NCBI GenBank assembly: GCA_029224465.1
Contig: JAQXUQ010000021.1
Location: forward strand, 1-64,000
Direction: 5' to 3'
Source: Bacillota bacterium
GTDB taxonomy: Bacteria > Bacillota > Clostridia > Lachnospirales > Lachnospiraceae
DNA: 64,000 nt
Made by a program: the position numbers and the translations under genes
The notes under the pieces: generated by a model
Told to the model about the DNA's origin: nothing
What the model saw: only the letters and a program-made list of their open reading frames with translations
The model's database searches: none
Shown here: piece after piece, positions 23,787-33,300 of the stretch
Position numbering within the stretch: position 1 is the stretch's first letter
Layout: each line of letters begins with the position of its first letter

Positions 23787-25895
23787 TTACAGCCCGCGAA
23801 TCCGGCTCAGATACAGGTCCGCTGCCGTGATCACATAAAGCGAAAGAAGAAGCAGATCGCAGAGTCTGTATCTTGTCCCGGACTCCGTAGTTGAATCCGA
23901 CCTGTTCCAGAAGGCATAACCGCTGTTCATCACGCGGTGTCCCGCCGAACGGTGCAAAACAACACCCGCCAGCACCATCGGCACAAACGGAATCAGGTAT
24001 CTTCCCTGAATTCCGTTGACTTTTCCCGCGCCGACAACGGTCCAGGTGACATACAGGCTTCCGAGCATCGCAAGGAAACCGAAAAAAGCAAGAAGCATAA
24101 GAGACAGCGAAATTCTCCGGCTTCGCTGTTCCTCTTCGGCATCCGCGTCCACAACCGCAAAAGCGGTCAGCATCATCAGCACCAGGCAGACGCCGGGATT
24201 CACCGGCAGATTCAGGGATCCCATGTAATCGGCCGTCATCGAGCGGATCCAGAACTGCAGGTCCTGCGCGGTTGAACGGATAACCGCAAGAAGGACAAGG
24301 ACAGGATTTGTCAGCGCAAATTTTACCTGTCCCGCCGCGCTGACGCCGGCTGTCAGATCGCCGATAAAGCGCGCCGAGTAGCTCATCGAGAGAATATTCG
24401 CGATGACAGGCGCAAGGAGCAGGAGAAGTCTTGCGCGCCGTGCTGTTTTGCCGTCTTTATACAGGGAAGCCGGCAGCAGTACTGCAACAAGAGCAACCGC
24501 AATATAGATCACCTTCGCAACAGACAGCCACAAGCTGCAGACAAGCAGCAGGATAAACTGCCGTTTTGTGATTCTTTTTCCTTCATGGCAGAGTCTTAAA
24601 ACCTCTGCAAGCAGGAAAAAGGAAAGTGCGTTGGTTACGGCATCCGGCGACAGCGAAACCATTTCCTGCAGCGTTACAGGAAAGCACATGATGATGAACA
24701 GTATATTCTTTCCAAACGGCATGCGCTTCAGCGCCAGAATGCTGAGCACATACGCGGCGGCAAAGTTTGCCGCCCTTCCCGCGTAGAAAATCGCCATCGT
24801 ATGGTTTGTGAACAGCCTCGCGATGCGGATGCCCAGCGCCTGCGGCAGATAACAGGTCGGAAAATACAGCGCCGTATTGGAAAAAATCAGAGGCGATGCA
24901 TTCCCCCAGTCCAGCACCGCCGAAGGATCCGCGTAAGCTTCGATGCCCGCGGGCAGGATATTGCCTCCGGCACCGCCCGGAAAGCTTCTCGAAAAAAGAT
25001 TCCTGCAGGAAATTTCAAAGGCTCTGTAAAAATGATGCGCCTCGTCCGGCGGCGCGGCAGGAGGCAGTATAAACATAAAAGAAATGCCGAGGGCGAGGAG
25101 AAGAAGGGGGCGCAGCCATGTTTTGTCCGGAAAGAACACTTCCAGAAAAGTCATGGCAGTCAGAAGAAGCAGGAAGAAGATACCCATGCGGGAAGCGGCG
25201 GCAGATTCCGCTGTCATATCCGTGAAATACTGCATGCAAAGCGTTGTCAGAAACAGCGCGGCGGTAAACAAGGCCATCGAGGAGGGCCGGACTTTGACAA
25301 GAACGGCGGCCGCAGCTGCCATCACGGCAAAACACAGGAGGCCGGCACGCAGGCACGCAAAGAGAAGAGCCGCGGCAACCGGTGCGGGGTCGCCGTCCCT
25401 GTGCAGGATAATGGCGGCACTGCCATCACTCTTTGTCCCGCCGATACCGATTTCTTCATCTCCGGCGGGAGAAATATTCATCTGAAAGGTGGCGCCATCT
25501 TCTGCAGACAGCTGCAGGGGAATCTCTGCGGTATCTTCAGCGATGCCGGCCGGCAGCTGTATTTCCCGATGGAAGATCTCGCCTTTGTCCGTGCTGAAGA
25601 TCTGAACCAGGACCGGGATTTCCGCACCTGCCTGCGGCCGTCTGACCCTGTACCGGAAGGAAACGCTGCGAAGCAGCGCTCCGTCGCCGCTGAAGACTGC
25701 ACTGCTGCTATCCCCTGCGGACAGGTATGTGTAATGCATGTCCGGGTCGTATTGCAGCCGGCTGTCCGGATCGACTTTGAAAGTATCCGCAAACAAAGGT
25801 CCTGCAAGCAGCAGAAGCAGAACGGAAATAAGAAGGAGTCCGATCCGCATTGCTTTTTCCAGAAGACTCATGCCTCCGAAAAATAATTTCTTCAT
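23787..25895 (-). CDS. DUF2142-type polytopic membrane protein
   Basis: A roughly 702-residue membrane protein. It opens with a signal-anchor helix, then an extracytoplasmic beta-rich domain of about 150 residues, then about a dozen transmembrane helices. The stretch PPAAPPDEAHHFYRAFEI and the late GRYLIPFVPMVLAG resemble DUF2142 proteins, which share the overall fold of GT-C membrane glycosyltransferases; the assignment is from memory of the family pattern. An acidic pair in PPDEAHH could be catalytic. The ATG at 25895 has AAGGAA about ten bases upstream. It has its own promoter and ends 127 bases before the ileS start. A role in cell-surface glycan or teichoic-type polymer assembly is plausible but not shown. 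Confidence 0.7.
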   Translation of the reverse strand: MKKLFFGGMSLLEKAMRIGLLLISVLLLLLAGPLFADTFKVDPDSRLQYDPDMHYTYLSAGDSSSAVFSGDGALLRSVSFRYRVRRPQAGAEIPVLVQIFSTDKGEIFHREIQLPAGIAEDTAEIPLQLSAEDGATFQMNISPAGDEEIGIGGTKSDGSAAIILHRDGDPAPVAAALLFACLRAGLLCFAVMAAAAAVLVKVRPSSMALFTAALFLTTLCMQYFTDMTAESAAASRMGIFFLLLLTAMTFLEVFFPDKTWLRPLLLLALGISFMFILPPAAPPDEAHHFYRAFEISCRNLFSRSFPGGAGGNILPAGIEAYADPSAVLDWGNASPLIFSNTALYFPTCYLPQALGIRIARLFTNHTMAIFYAGRAANFAAAYVLSILALKRMPFGKNILFIIMCFPVTLQEMVSLSPDAVTNALSFFLLAEVLRLCHEGKRITKRQFILLLVCSLWLSVAKVIYIAVALVAVLLPASLYKDGKTARRARLLLLLAPVIANILSMSYSARFIGDLTAGVSAAGQVKFALTNPVLVLLAVIRSTAQDLQFWIRSMTADYMGSLNLPVNPGVCLVLMMLTAFAVVDADAEEEQRSRRISLSLMLLAFFGFLAMLGSLYVTWTVVGAGKVNGIQGRYLIPFVPMVLAGVVLHRSAGHRVMNSGYAFWNRSDSTTESGTRYRLCDLLLLSLYVITAADLYLSRIRGL

Positions 25896-25966
25896 AATAA
25901 TAAAATTCCTTCCGTGCACAATAGTGTGATCTCCCGGTATGCGGGGCATGCACATTAATTTTGCTC

Positions 25967-25975
25967 AGTATAGCA
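25967..25975 (-). promoter_or_regulatory. Extended -10 for the DUF2142 gene
   Basis: TGCTATACT on the minus strand lies about 75 bases upstream of the start codon. The -35 is weak. Confidence 0.5.
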
Positions 25976-25999
25976 TATATGTGCGCGGATTCCGCTGAT

Positions 26000-26011
26000 C
26001 TGCTGCAGCAG
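26000..26011. promoter_or_regulatory. Palindrome between divergent promoters
   Basis: CTGCTGCAGCAG is a perfect 12-base palindrome between the pncB promoter and the promoter of the DUF2142 gene. It could be an operator, but no regulator is known from this window. Confidence 0.3.
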
Positions 26012-26033
26012 CCTGTTAAAATTGCATGAAAAT

Positions 26034-26062
26034 TTGCGCACTTTTCTGTATTGTAGTATGAT
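26034..26062 (+). promoter_or_regulatory. Promoter for pncB
   Basis: TTGCGC (26034-26039) and TATGAT (26057-26062) are 17 bases apart, 38 bases upstream of the pncB ATG. Confidence 0.6.
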
Positions 26063-26099
26063 TACACCAGTTTAAGACATTCCCATTCCGGAGGATAAA

Positions 26100-27551
26100 A
26101 TGGACAGACAGAACCTGACGCTGCTCACCGATCTGTACGAACTCACGATGATGCAGGGCTATTTCAAGAACAAGGTTGAGAACAAGACGGTTGTTTTCGA
26201 CGCGTTTTTCCGCAACAATCCGTTCGGCGGCGGCTATTCGATTATGTGCGGCGTTGAACAGCTTGTCCGATACATTGAAGATCTGCACTTCTCGGCGCAG
26301 GACATTGAATATCTGCGCGGCCTGAAGATCTTTGACGCGGATTTTCTGGATTATCTTGCCGACTTCCGCTTCCACGGAGATATCTACTGCATTCCCGAAG
26401 GCTCCCTGATGTTTCCCAGAGAACCCATGGTCAAGGTTGTTGCGCCGATCATGGAAGCGCAGCTGGTGGAAACCGCGATTTTGTGTATTGTAAACCACCA
26501 GAGTCTGATTGCCACTAAAGCGGCAAGAATTGTGCATGAAGCGGGCAAAGCGCCGATCATGGAATTCGGCCTGCGCAGAGCACAGGGTCCCGATGCAGGA
26601 ACCTACGGCGCGAGAGCGGCTGTTATCGCAGGGTGCGCCGGCACTTCGAACGTTCTGTGCGGCGAGCTGTTCGGTATTCCGGTTCTCGGAACACACGCGC
26701 ACAGCTGGATCATGAGCTTCGAGTCAGAACTGGACGCGTTCAAAGCCTATGCGGATCTGTATCCGCAGGCATGCACACTGCTGGTTGATACCTATGACAC
26801 TTTGAAGAGCGGTATTCCGAACGCGATCCGGACGTTCGATTATATGAAAGAAAAAGGGCTGCCGGTCGATCACATCGGCATCCGTCTGGATTCCGGCGAT
26901 CTTGCCTATCTTACAAAGAAGGCGAGAAAGATGCTCGATGACGCGGGTTATCCGCAGGCGAAGATCACCTGCTCCAATGACCTTGACGAATATCTGATCA
27001 ACTCCCTGTTCCAGCAGGGCGCGTGCATTGATTCCTTCGGTGTGGGCACGAACCTGATCACGGCGAAGGACAATCCTTCCTTCGGCGGCGTCTACAAGCT
27101 CGCGGCCGTGCAGCTGGATGACGGCACATTCGAGCCCAAAATCAAGCTCTCCGAGAATACCGAGAAGATCACGAACCCCGGAAACAAGAAAATATACCGG
27201 ATCTATGAAAAGGATTCACACAAGATTAAGGCGGATCTGATTTGTTTTGAAGATGAAACGTTCACAGAGGACGAACCAATCGAGCTGTTCGATCCCGCAG
27301 AGCCCTGGAAGAAGACAACTATGCAGCCCGGCGAATTCGAGCTGCGCGAGCTTATGGTGCCGGTTTTCCTGAAAGGGAAGTGTGTATATCAGGCGCGGCC
27401 GACAATGGAAATCCGCGACTACTGCCTGAAAGAGCAGGATACGCTCTGGGAAGAGTCAAGGCGTCTGTCCAATCCGCACCAGGTTTATGTTGATTTGTCC
27501 CAGCGGCTGTACGATACAAAGATAAGTCTGTTGGAACAGCTGCATCATTAA
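26100..27551 (+). CDS. pncB: Nicotinate phosphoribosyltransferase
   Basis: Salvages nicotinate to nicotinate mononucleotide for NAD synthesis, using PRPP and ATP. The 483-residue protein opens LTLLTDLYELTMMQGYF, the classic family start. It shows EFGLRRAQGPDAG and IRLDSGDLAYLTKKAR, followed by GVGTNLITAKDNPSFGGVYKL around the phosphate site. Its ATG is preceded by GGAGGATAAA. It stands alone on the plus strand with its own promoter. A GGCGGAGCC/GGCTCCGCC hairpin follows the stop by six bases. Confidence 0.95.
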   Translation: MDRQNLTLLTDLYELTMMQGYFKNKVENKTVVFDAFFRNNPFGGGYSIMCGVEQLVRYIEDLHFSAQDIEYLRGLKIFDADFLDYLADFRFHGDIYCIPEGSLMFPREPMVKVVAPIMEAQLVETAILCIVNHQSLIATKAARIVHEAGKAPIMEFGLRRAQGPDAGTYGARAAVIAGCAGTSNVLCGELFGIPVLGTHAHSWIMSFESELDAFKAYADLYPQACTLLVDTYDTLKSGIPNAIRTFDYMKEKGLPVDHIGIRLDSGDLAYLTKKARKMLDDAGYPQAKITCSNDLDEYLINSLFQQGACIDSFGVGTNLITAKDNPSFGGVYKLAAVQLDDGTFEPKIKLSENTEKITNPGNKKIYRIYEKDSHKIKADLICFEDETFTEDEPIELFDPAEPWKKTTMQPGEFELRELMVPVFLKGKCVYQARPTMEIRDYCLKEQDTLWEESRRLSNPHQVYVDLSQRLYDTKISLLEQLHH

Positions 27552-27557
27552 TTGAAG

Positions 27558-27592
27558 GGCGGAGCCGCGCGCACAAGGCAGGCGGCTCCGCC
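27558..27592. other. GC-rich hairpin after pncB
   Basis: GGCGGAGCC (27558-27566) pairs with GGCTCCGCC (27584-27592) around a 17-base loop. There is no T-run after it, so it is at best a weak terminator for pncB. Confidence 0.4.
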
Positions 27593-27811
27593 AGGCAGTT
27601 CTGCCCCGGCTGCAGGAAGCCTTTCTTGCAAATTCTCTAATTCTTCCCTTTCGCAAGAAGGGATTTGTTGTTCCTCTCGTTTTATTCCGGCAAATCCCCG
27701 GAATTCTCCTCTTGCAACGAAGGTATTCTTGCAAATCTTTATTTTGTTCGGTTTTGCAGGAAATTACTCTTCCGCAGCGTGCTGCCGGCCGCCCGCGCAG
27801 CATGCCGTCCT
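27593..27811. repeat. Non-coding convergent gap with TTCTTGCAAAT repeats
   Basis: TTCTTGCAAAT occurs at 27623-27633 and again at 27726-27736. A related CTCTTGCAA lies at 27709-27717, and an inverted GCAAGAA at 27653-27659. A separate perfect hairpin, ATTCCGG/CCGGAAT, lies at 27684-27704. Open frames across the gap lack ribosome binding sites and look spurious. Confidence 0.4.
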
Positions 27812-28240
27812 CTACATCATCACACGAATAATCTTCCGCAGCCCCTCGTAGCGGATGTAAAAGTCATCGCCGCGGAGCGCCAGTGACTTTTCAAACCGCG
27901 CATGGTCCTTCGAGCCGATGGACACCGCCGCGAAATAGGCTCTCGCGTCAAACTGCTGCGCCTGTCCCAACATGATCCCGTAGAGCTGATCGTCAAGCGC
28001 CGGCACCGAAGGGGCAATGCCGGCTTCAACATCAATCATCTGCAGACGTCCGTTTTTACGGAATACAATATTCGGAATTGATTTCGGATCGTAGGACGCC
28101 GCGACAAGCTCATACCCCGGCGCGTTCACTTCCTGTTCCAGCACAACTTTCATGGCCATATCAAACAGCTCTTCCTCTGAAAGCACGTCCTGATCCGTAT
28201 ACTGCGGGATGCCTTCCGGCCACACGTTCTTTTCTTCCAT
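27812..28240 (-). CDS. Hypothetical protein coupled to the Na/Pi cotransporter
   Basis: A 142-residue soluble acidic protein I do not recognise. It starts three bases after the stop of the cotransporter gene, and its only upstream purine-rich stretch lies inside that gene, so it is probably translated by coupling. It has no signal or membrane helix. The fold looks like mixed alpha and beta, with IPNIVFRKNGRLQMIDVEAG in the middle and a basic end (YIRYEGLRKIIRVMM). The context suggests a partner or regulator of the transporter, but no function can be assigned. Confidence 0.75.
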   Translation of the reverse strand: MEEKNVWPEGIPQYTDQDVLSEEELFDMAMKVVLEQEVNAPGYELVAASYDPKSIPNIVFRKNGRLQMIDVEAGIAPSVPALDDQLYGIMLGQAQQFDARAYFAAVSIGSKDHARFEKSLALRGDDFYIRYEGLRKIIRVMM

Positions 28241-28243
28241 TGC

Positions 28244-30127
28244 TCAGCTCTTTTTTCTGTCCTTCAATTTGTTCTTGCTGTCTTTATTATCTTTGCCGTC
28301 TTTACTGTCTCTGCCGTCTCTTGGATCCCTGTTGTCCTTGTCGTCCTTGAGCTTCGGCAGCGCGTACATATGCTCGAACCCGCGCTCCGCGATTTTGTAC
28401 TCTTCCTTCTGGCTCTCATCGAGACTGACCAGATACTCATGCGTGTCAAAACCTTCCGCGTCGTCCGCGATCTGCGTCATATGCACGGCGATGTTGTTGC
28501 AGTGGTCCGCGATTCTTTCGTAGTCCGTCGTGATATCTTCAAGCACAATGCCCAGATCAATGGTACATTTGCCCTTCCGCAGACGCTTTACATGTCTGCT
28601 CTTGATCTCTTCATTGAGGCCGTCGATGACGTTTTCAAGCGGTTCAACCGTGGACGCGAGCCGCAGATCGTTTTTCTGGAACGCGCGCACGGTTCTTCCC
28701 ACAATATCATTCAGCGCATTATTGAACACCTGCAGGTCCTCGCGCGCCTTGTCCGAAAACTCCTGCTTCTTCTCGTCCATCTGCCGCGCCGACTGCATGA
28801 TGTTCAGCGCGTGATCGGACATACGCTCGAAGTCGCCGATCGTATGAATCAGCAGGGAAAACATATGCGTATCGCTGTCCGAAAGATTCATGCTGCTGAG
28901 CTTCACAAGATACCCGTTGAGCTCATCTTCATAGTGGTCGATGGTATTCTCGATTTCCTCGACTTTTGCAGCCTTGGCGGCGTCATAGGACAGCACAATC
29001 GAAAGTGCGGTTTCCATCGACTCCTTCACATAGTCGCCCATGCGGTCGGTCGCTTTCTTGCACTGCTGGATACCGAACGCGGGCGATGTGATAAATCTTG
29101 CATCGAGCATCTGCAGCTCTTTTTTGGTCTGCCTCGAAGCGCTCTCTTCCGGCGTCACCGGCACAGCCTTTTCGACGAGCCGGACCAGAATATCGGAAAC
29201 CGGCAGCATCAGAAGAACTGCCGCAATGTTAAAAATCGAATGGAAAACAGCGATGACAACAGGTGACGCCGTCTGCTCCATAATCGGAAAATGAAGGAAC
29301 ATGTTCAGCGTGTAGAAGCCGAGCATGAAGACAGATGTTTTGATGATGCAGTAAAACAGCTGAATGAACGAAGCGCGCCGCGCGTTTCTGGAAGTGCCGA
29401 TCGCTCCCATGACGCCGGTGATCGCGGAGCCGATGTTCTCGCCCATGATGACGGGAATCGCGCTGCTCATCTTCAAAACACCCGTCAGAGACACCGACTG
29501 CAGAATACCGATCGAAGCAGAAGAGCTCTGCAGAATAACCGTAATGATAAGACCGGCCAGAAGCCCCAGAACAGGATTGGAAAACGCGGTCAGAATGCCG
29601 GTGAATTTCGGATCGTCCGCAAGCGGCGCCGCGCCGCTCGCCATAATGTCCATGCCGATCAGAAGCACCGCGAAGCTCGTCATGATGCTTCCGACGTCAC
29701 GCTGCTTCTGCTTCTTGCACATCATCATCATAAAAACACCGATGATGCCGACAACCGGTGAAAAGTTTGCGGGCTTTAACATGGACAGAACGATGTTGTC
29801 GCCCTGAATGCCCGTAAGGGACAGGAGCCAGGCTGTAATCGTCGTTCCGATGTTCGCGCCGAGGATGACGCCGACGGACTGCTGCAGCGACATGATCTCC
29901 GAATTGACAAAGCCGACAACCATGACAATCGTCGCGCCGGAGGACTGAATCACCGCTGTCACCAGCATGCCGAGCAGCGCGCCCTTCCATTTGTTCGATG
30001 TCAGGGTCTGCAGGATCTGCTCCATTTTGCCGCCGGAGACTTTTTTCAGTCCGTCACCGAGGGTCTGAATACCGTACAGGAAGAGGACCAGTCCTCCCAC
30101 AATTCCTAAAAAGTCAAAAAAGCTCAT
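28244..30127 (-). CDS. Na/Pi cotransporter family protein with PhoU-like domain
   Basis: A 627-residue protein of the NptA/SLC34 type, predicted to import phosphate with sodium. The two inverted QSSS-type repeats are visible as QSSGATIVMVVGF and QSSSASIGILQSV, each within a hydrophobic domain. The C-terminal 220 residues are helical and PhoU-like, with several SDHALNIM/ADHCNNIA helices. The protein ends in an unusual 35-residue tail of alternating Asp, Lys and Arg. The ATG at 30127 follows GGAGGAAGC; the frame opens eight codons earlier. The downstream 142-residue gene is coupled. Confidence 0.9.
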   Translation of the reverse strand: MSFFDFLGIVGGLVLFLYGIQTLGDGLKKVSGGKMEQILQTLTSNKWKGALLGMLVTAVIQSSGATIVMVVGFVNSEIMSLQQSVGVILGANIGTTITAWLLSLTGIQGDNIVLSMLKPANFSPVVGIIGVFMMMMCKKQKQRDVGSIMTSFAVLLIGMDIMASGAAPLADDPKFTGILTAFSNPVLGLLAGLIITVILQSSSASIGILQSVSLTGVLKMSSAIPVIMGENIGSAITGVMGAIGTSRNARRASFIQLFYCIIKTSVFMLGFYTLNMFLHFPIMEQTASPVVIAVFHSIFNIAAVLLMLPVSDILVRLVEKAVPVTPEESASRQTKKELQMLDARFITSPAFGIQQCKKATDRMGDYVKESMETALSIVLSYDAAKAAKVEEIENTIDHYEDELNGYLVKLSSMNLSDSDTHMFSLLIHTIGDFERMSDHALNIMQSARQMDEKKQEFSDKAREDLQVFNNALNDIVGRTVRAFQKNDLRLASTVEPLENVIDGLNEEIKSRHVKRLRKGKCTIDLGIVLEDITTDYERIADHCNNIAVHMTQIADDAEGFDTHEYLVSLDESQKEEYKIAERGFEHMYALPKLKDDKDNRDPRDGRDSKDGKDNKDSKNKLKDRKKS

Positions 30128-30265
30128 GCTTCCTCCAGAGCGGATACGCACTCCGCCGGGGCCTGTCGGCCGTTCTGTTTACGGATATAGTTTTGTTCTA
30201 AAACCATTTTACACGGATTTTACAATAAGCATACCGTATAACAGCATGGATATAGCAGATAATTC

Positions 30266-30355
30266 CTCGGAAAACGGTGCATTTATTTGTACAGTCTTCG
30301 GAAGTGCCTTCGAAAGTATCTTCCAGGCGTACATTATTCCGCACCGTTTTCCGAG
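30266..30355. repeat. 90-bp element with perfect 15-bp inverted ends
   Basis: CTCGGAAAACGGTGC (30266-30280) is repeated exactly in inverse orientation at 30341-30355, with 60 bases between. The interior holds a further palindrome, CTTCGGAAG (30296-30304), and flanking GTAC copies. It lies 13 bases past the mfd stop. No T-run follows, so it is not an ordinary terminator. It may be a miniature inverted-repeat element or a structured RNA. Confidence 0.6.
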
Positions 30356-30368
30356 CGTCTCTCCAGGG

Positions 30369-33300
30369 CTATCGAAGCAGCTCCGAAAACTGTGTGATAA
30401 ATTTTTCAACGATCGAAAGAAGCTTTTCGCCGTCCGCGTCCTGTATCGGATCTTTCGGATACTCCAGCTCGAAATACGGCTCGCCCGCAAGCTCTCCTTT
30501 TCCTTCTCCCTTCGCGATGAACCGGAGTCCGCCCTTATAGCGTCTGATCAGCGCCGGAATATTCTCCGCGCGGAAGCTGCCGCTGTGGTCCAGTGTAAAG
30601 CGGACTTTGCCGGCTTCGCCGGTGATGTCGATGATGCCTGTTTTCTCTGCGGTCGCCCGGATGAGCGCAATCCGCAGGAGGTTCCGCGCAGGGAGCGGTA
30701 TCTTGTCCCCGAAGCGGTCGCGCAGCTCATCCCGCACGTCGCCGCAGTCGTCCACACCGCCGATCTGCGAGATTTTCTTGTAAATCTCGAGCTTCTGCGC
30801 TTCGTTCACGATATATTCGTCCGGAATATAAGCATCCGCAAGAAGGCGGATCGAAGTGTGCCGCTGCTCCAGAACCGGTTCGCCTTTTGCCTTCTTCACG
30901 GCTTCTTCGAGCATCTTGCAGTAAAGGTCATAACCGACCGCAGCCATATGTCCGTGCTGGGATTTCCCGAGGATGCTGCCCGCGCCCCGGATCTCCAGGT
31001 CGCGCATCGCAATCCGGAAACCGCTGCCGAGGTCCGTGAATTCGCGGATCGCGGAAAGTCTCTTTTCCGCGACCTCCGGGAGCAGTCTTCCGGGCTTGTA
31101 AAGAAGAAACGCGTACGCGCCGCGGTTGGATCTGCCGACTCTGCCGCGCAGCTGATAGAGCTGGGACAGCCCCATTTTATCCGCGTCGTGAATGATAATC
31201 GTGTTGACGTTGCTGATGTCCAGCCCGGTTTCGATGATGGTCGTGGAAACGAGAACATCAATCTCGCCGCTGATGAAGTCATACATGATCTTCTCGAGCT
31301 CGCTCTCGCTCATCTGTCCGTGCGCGAAACCGATCCGCGCTTCCGGCACCAGCTCGCGGAGCCTGCCCGTCACAAGCGCGATATCATTCACCCTGTTATA
31401 TACATAGTAGACCTGTCCCTTGCGCGAAAGCTCGCGCAGAATCGCTTCCCGGACCATCTCCTCGTTGTATTCCATAACATAGGTCTGGATCGGCACGCGG
31501 TCCTGCGGCGCTTCTTCGAGGACACTCATGTCCCGGATGCCTGTCAGGCTCATGTGCAGCGTTCTTGGAATCGGTGTCGCGGACAGGGTCAAAACATCGA
31601 CATTCGCACGGAACTTTTTGATTTTTTCCTTGGCAGCCACGCCGAAGCGCTGCTCTTCATCGATGACAAGCAGGCCCAGATCCTTAAAAACAACATCCTT
31701 CGAAAGAATCCTGTGTGTGCCGATCACGATATCCACCCGGCCGCTCTTTATGCCGGCGATCGCGTTTTTCTGCTCGGCCGGCGTCCGGAACCTCGACATC
31801 AGTTCGATGTTGACCGGGAAATCCCTCATCCTTTCGATAAACGTATTGTAGTGCTGCTGGGCAAGGATTGTCGTCGGAACGAGGACCGCAACCTGTTTCT
31901 CATCCTGTACTGCCTTGAAGGCGGCGCGGACCGCGATTTCTGTTTTGCCGAATCCGACGTCTCCGCAGATCAGGCGGTCCATGATCTTGCCGCTCTCCAT
32001 GTCTTTCTTTGTATCTTCAATCGCGGCAATCTGGTCCTGCGTCTCCTGATACGGGAACATCTCCTCGAATTCCTTCTGCCAGACGGTGTCTTTCGAAAAT
32101 ACAAAGCCCTTCTGCGACTGTCTTTTGGCATAAAGCTCGACCAGATCCTGCGCGACTTCCTCTACAGCGCCCCTCACTTTGCTCTTGGTCTTTTTCCAGT
32201 CGCTGCCGCCGAACGTACTGAGTTTGGGCTTTGCCGCGGATGCGGAAGCGTATTTCTGCAGCGAATGCAGATCGGTCGGAAGCACGTACAGTGTCTGGCT
32301 GCCGGCATAGCGGAGCTTGATATAATCCTGCGTCGAATTGTCTACCGTGATCTTTTCGACACCTTCGTACATGCCGATGCCGTAATCTTCGTGGACAACG
32401 TAATCTCCGACATGCAGGTCCTCGAAGCTGCGGATCCGGTTCTTTGCCGAAGCACTGCCGCTGCCGGACGATTTCTTTTTCTTCTTCTGTACGCCGAAGA
32501 TATCCGACTCCGCGATGACCATGAATTTAAGGTCGGTGTACTCAAAGCCGGAGGAGAGATGCCCGTAATAGGTCATCACTTCTCTTGGCTGGAGTACGCG
32601 GTCCGGATTTTCACTGTAAAACGTCGTGATGGAGCGCTCTGTCAAATCCTGCGCGAGCCGCTTGGCCCTTGTTCTTGACGCGGAGATGATGATCACGCGG
32701 TACTGCTGCGCACGCAGTTTTTTCAGGTTTTCCACAAGAGCCTCAAAACTGCTGTTATAAGGCGGCACGTTCCTTGCGTGCATGGAAACGCACTTCGCAT
32801 GTTCAAAGAAAGTGCACCCCTGTAAAAGCGCGGCAAGACCCAGACGCCGGAACAGGCTGATTTTGTATGCCAGCGTGTCCACCGGCGTCAGAAGATGCAT
32901 CTGGCCCGGAATCACAAGGCCGCGTTCTGCACGCCCTGTCATGCTCTCCCGGAATTCCAGCTCGACCGCCTGTCCTTCCTGCAAGAGACGCTCCGGCTCG
33001 TCGAGGAAAAGCATGGTATCCATTGTTTTGAACAGATCAAGAAAGCTGTCCGTTTCCGGATAAAAGTAATGGATAAAGCCTTCCAGCTTTGTATAGTCGT
33101 GCCATTCGGTTACTTCTTCTTCAAGATCTCTGATCTGCTGCTGCAGCGTCCCGGCTTCCTGCATTTTCCCGGTTTCCCGAAGTCTTCCGGCCGTCTGCGA
33201 TGTCTCTTCCCTGATCTTTAAAAGGCCTCTGGATAGCCGCTTCTCATCCAGAATCAGCTCTGTCGCCGGGTAAATCCGGATCATGCTCAGCTGTTCAATG

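Noticed and set aside
27552-27851. 99-codon plus-strand frame after pncB
   Set aside because: It starts at the pncB stop region with no ribosome site, includes the hairpin and repeats, and runs into the opposite gene.
30126-32678. 850-codon plus-strand frame antisense to mfd
   Set aside because: mfd on the other strand is a full-length, motif-complete protein; the antisense product has no recognisable domains.
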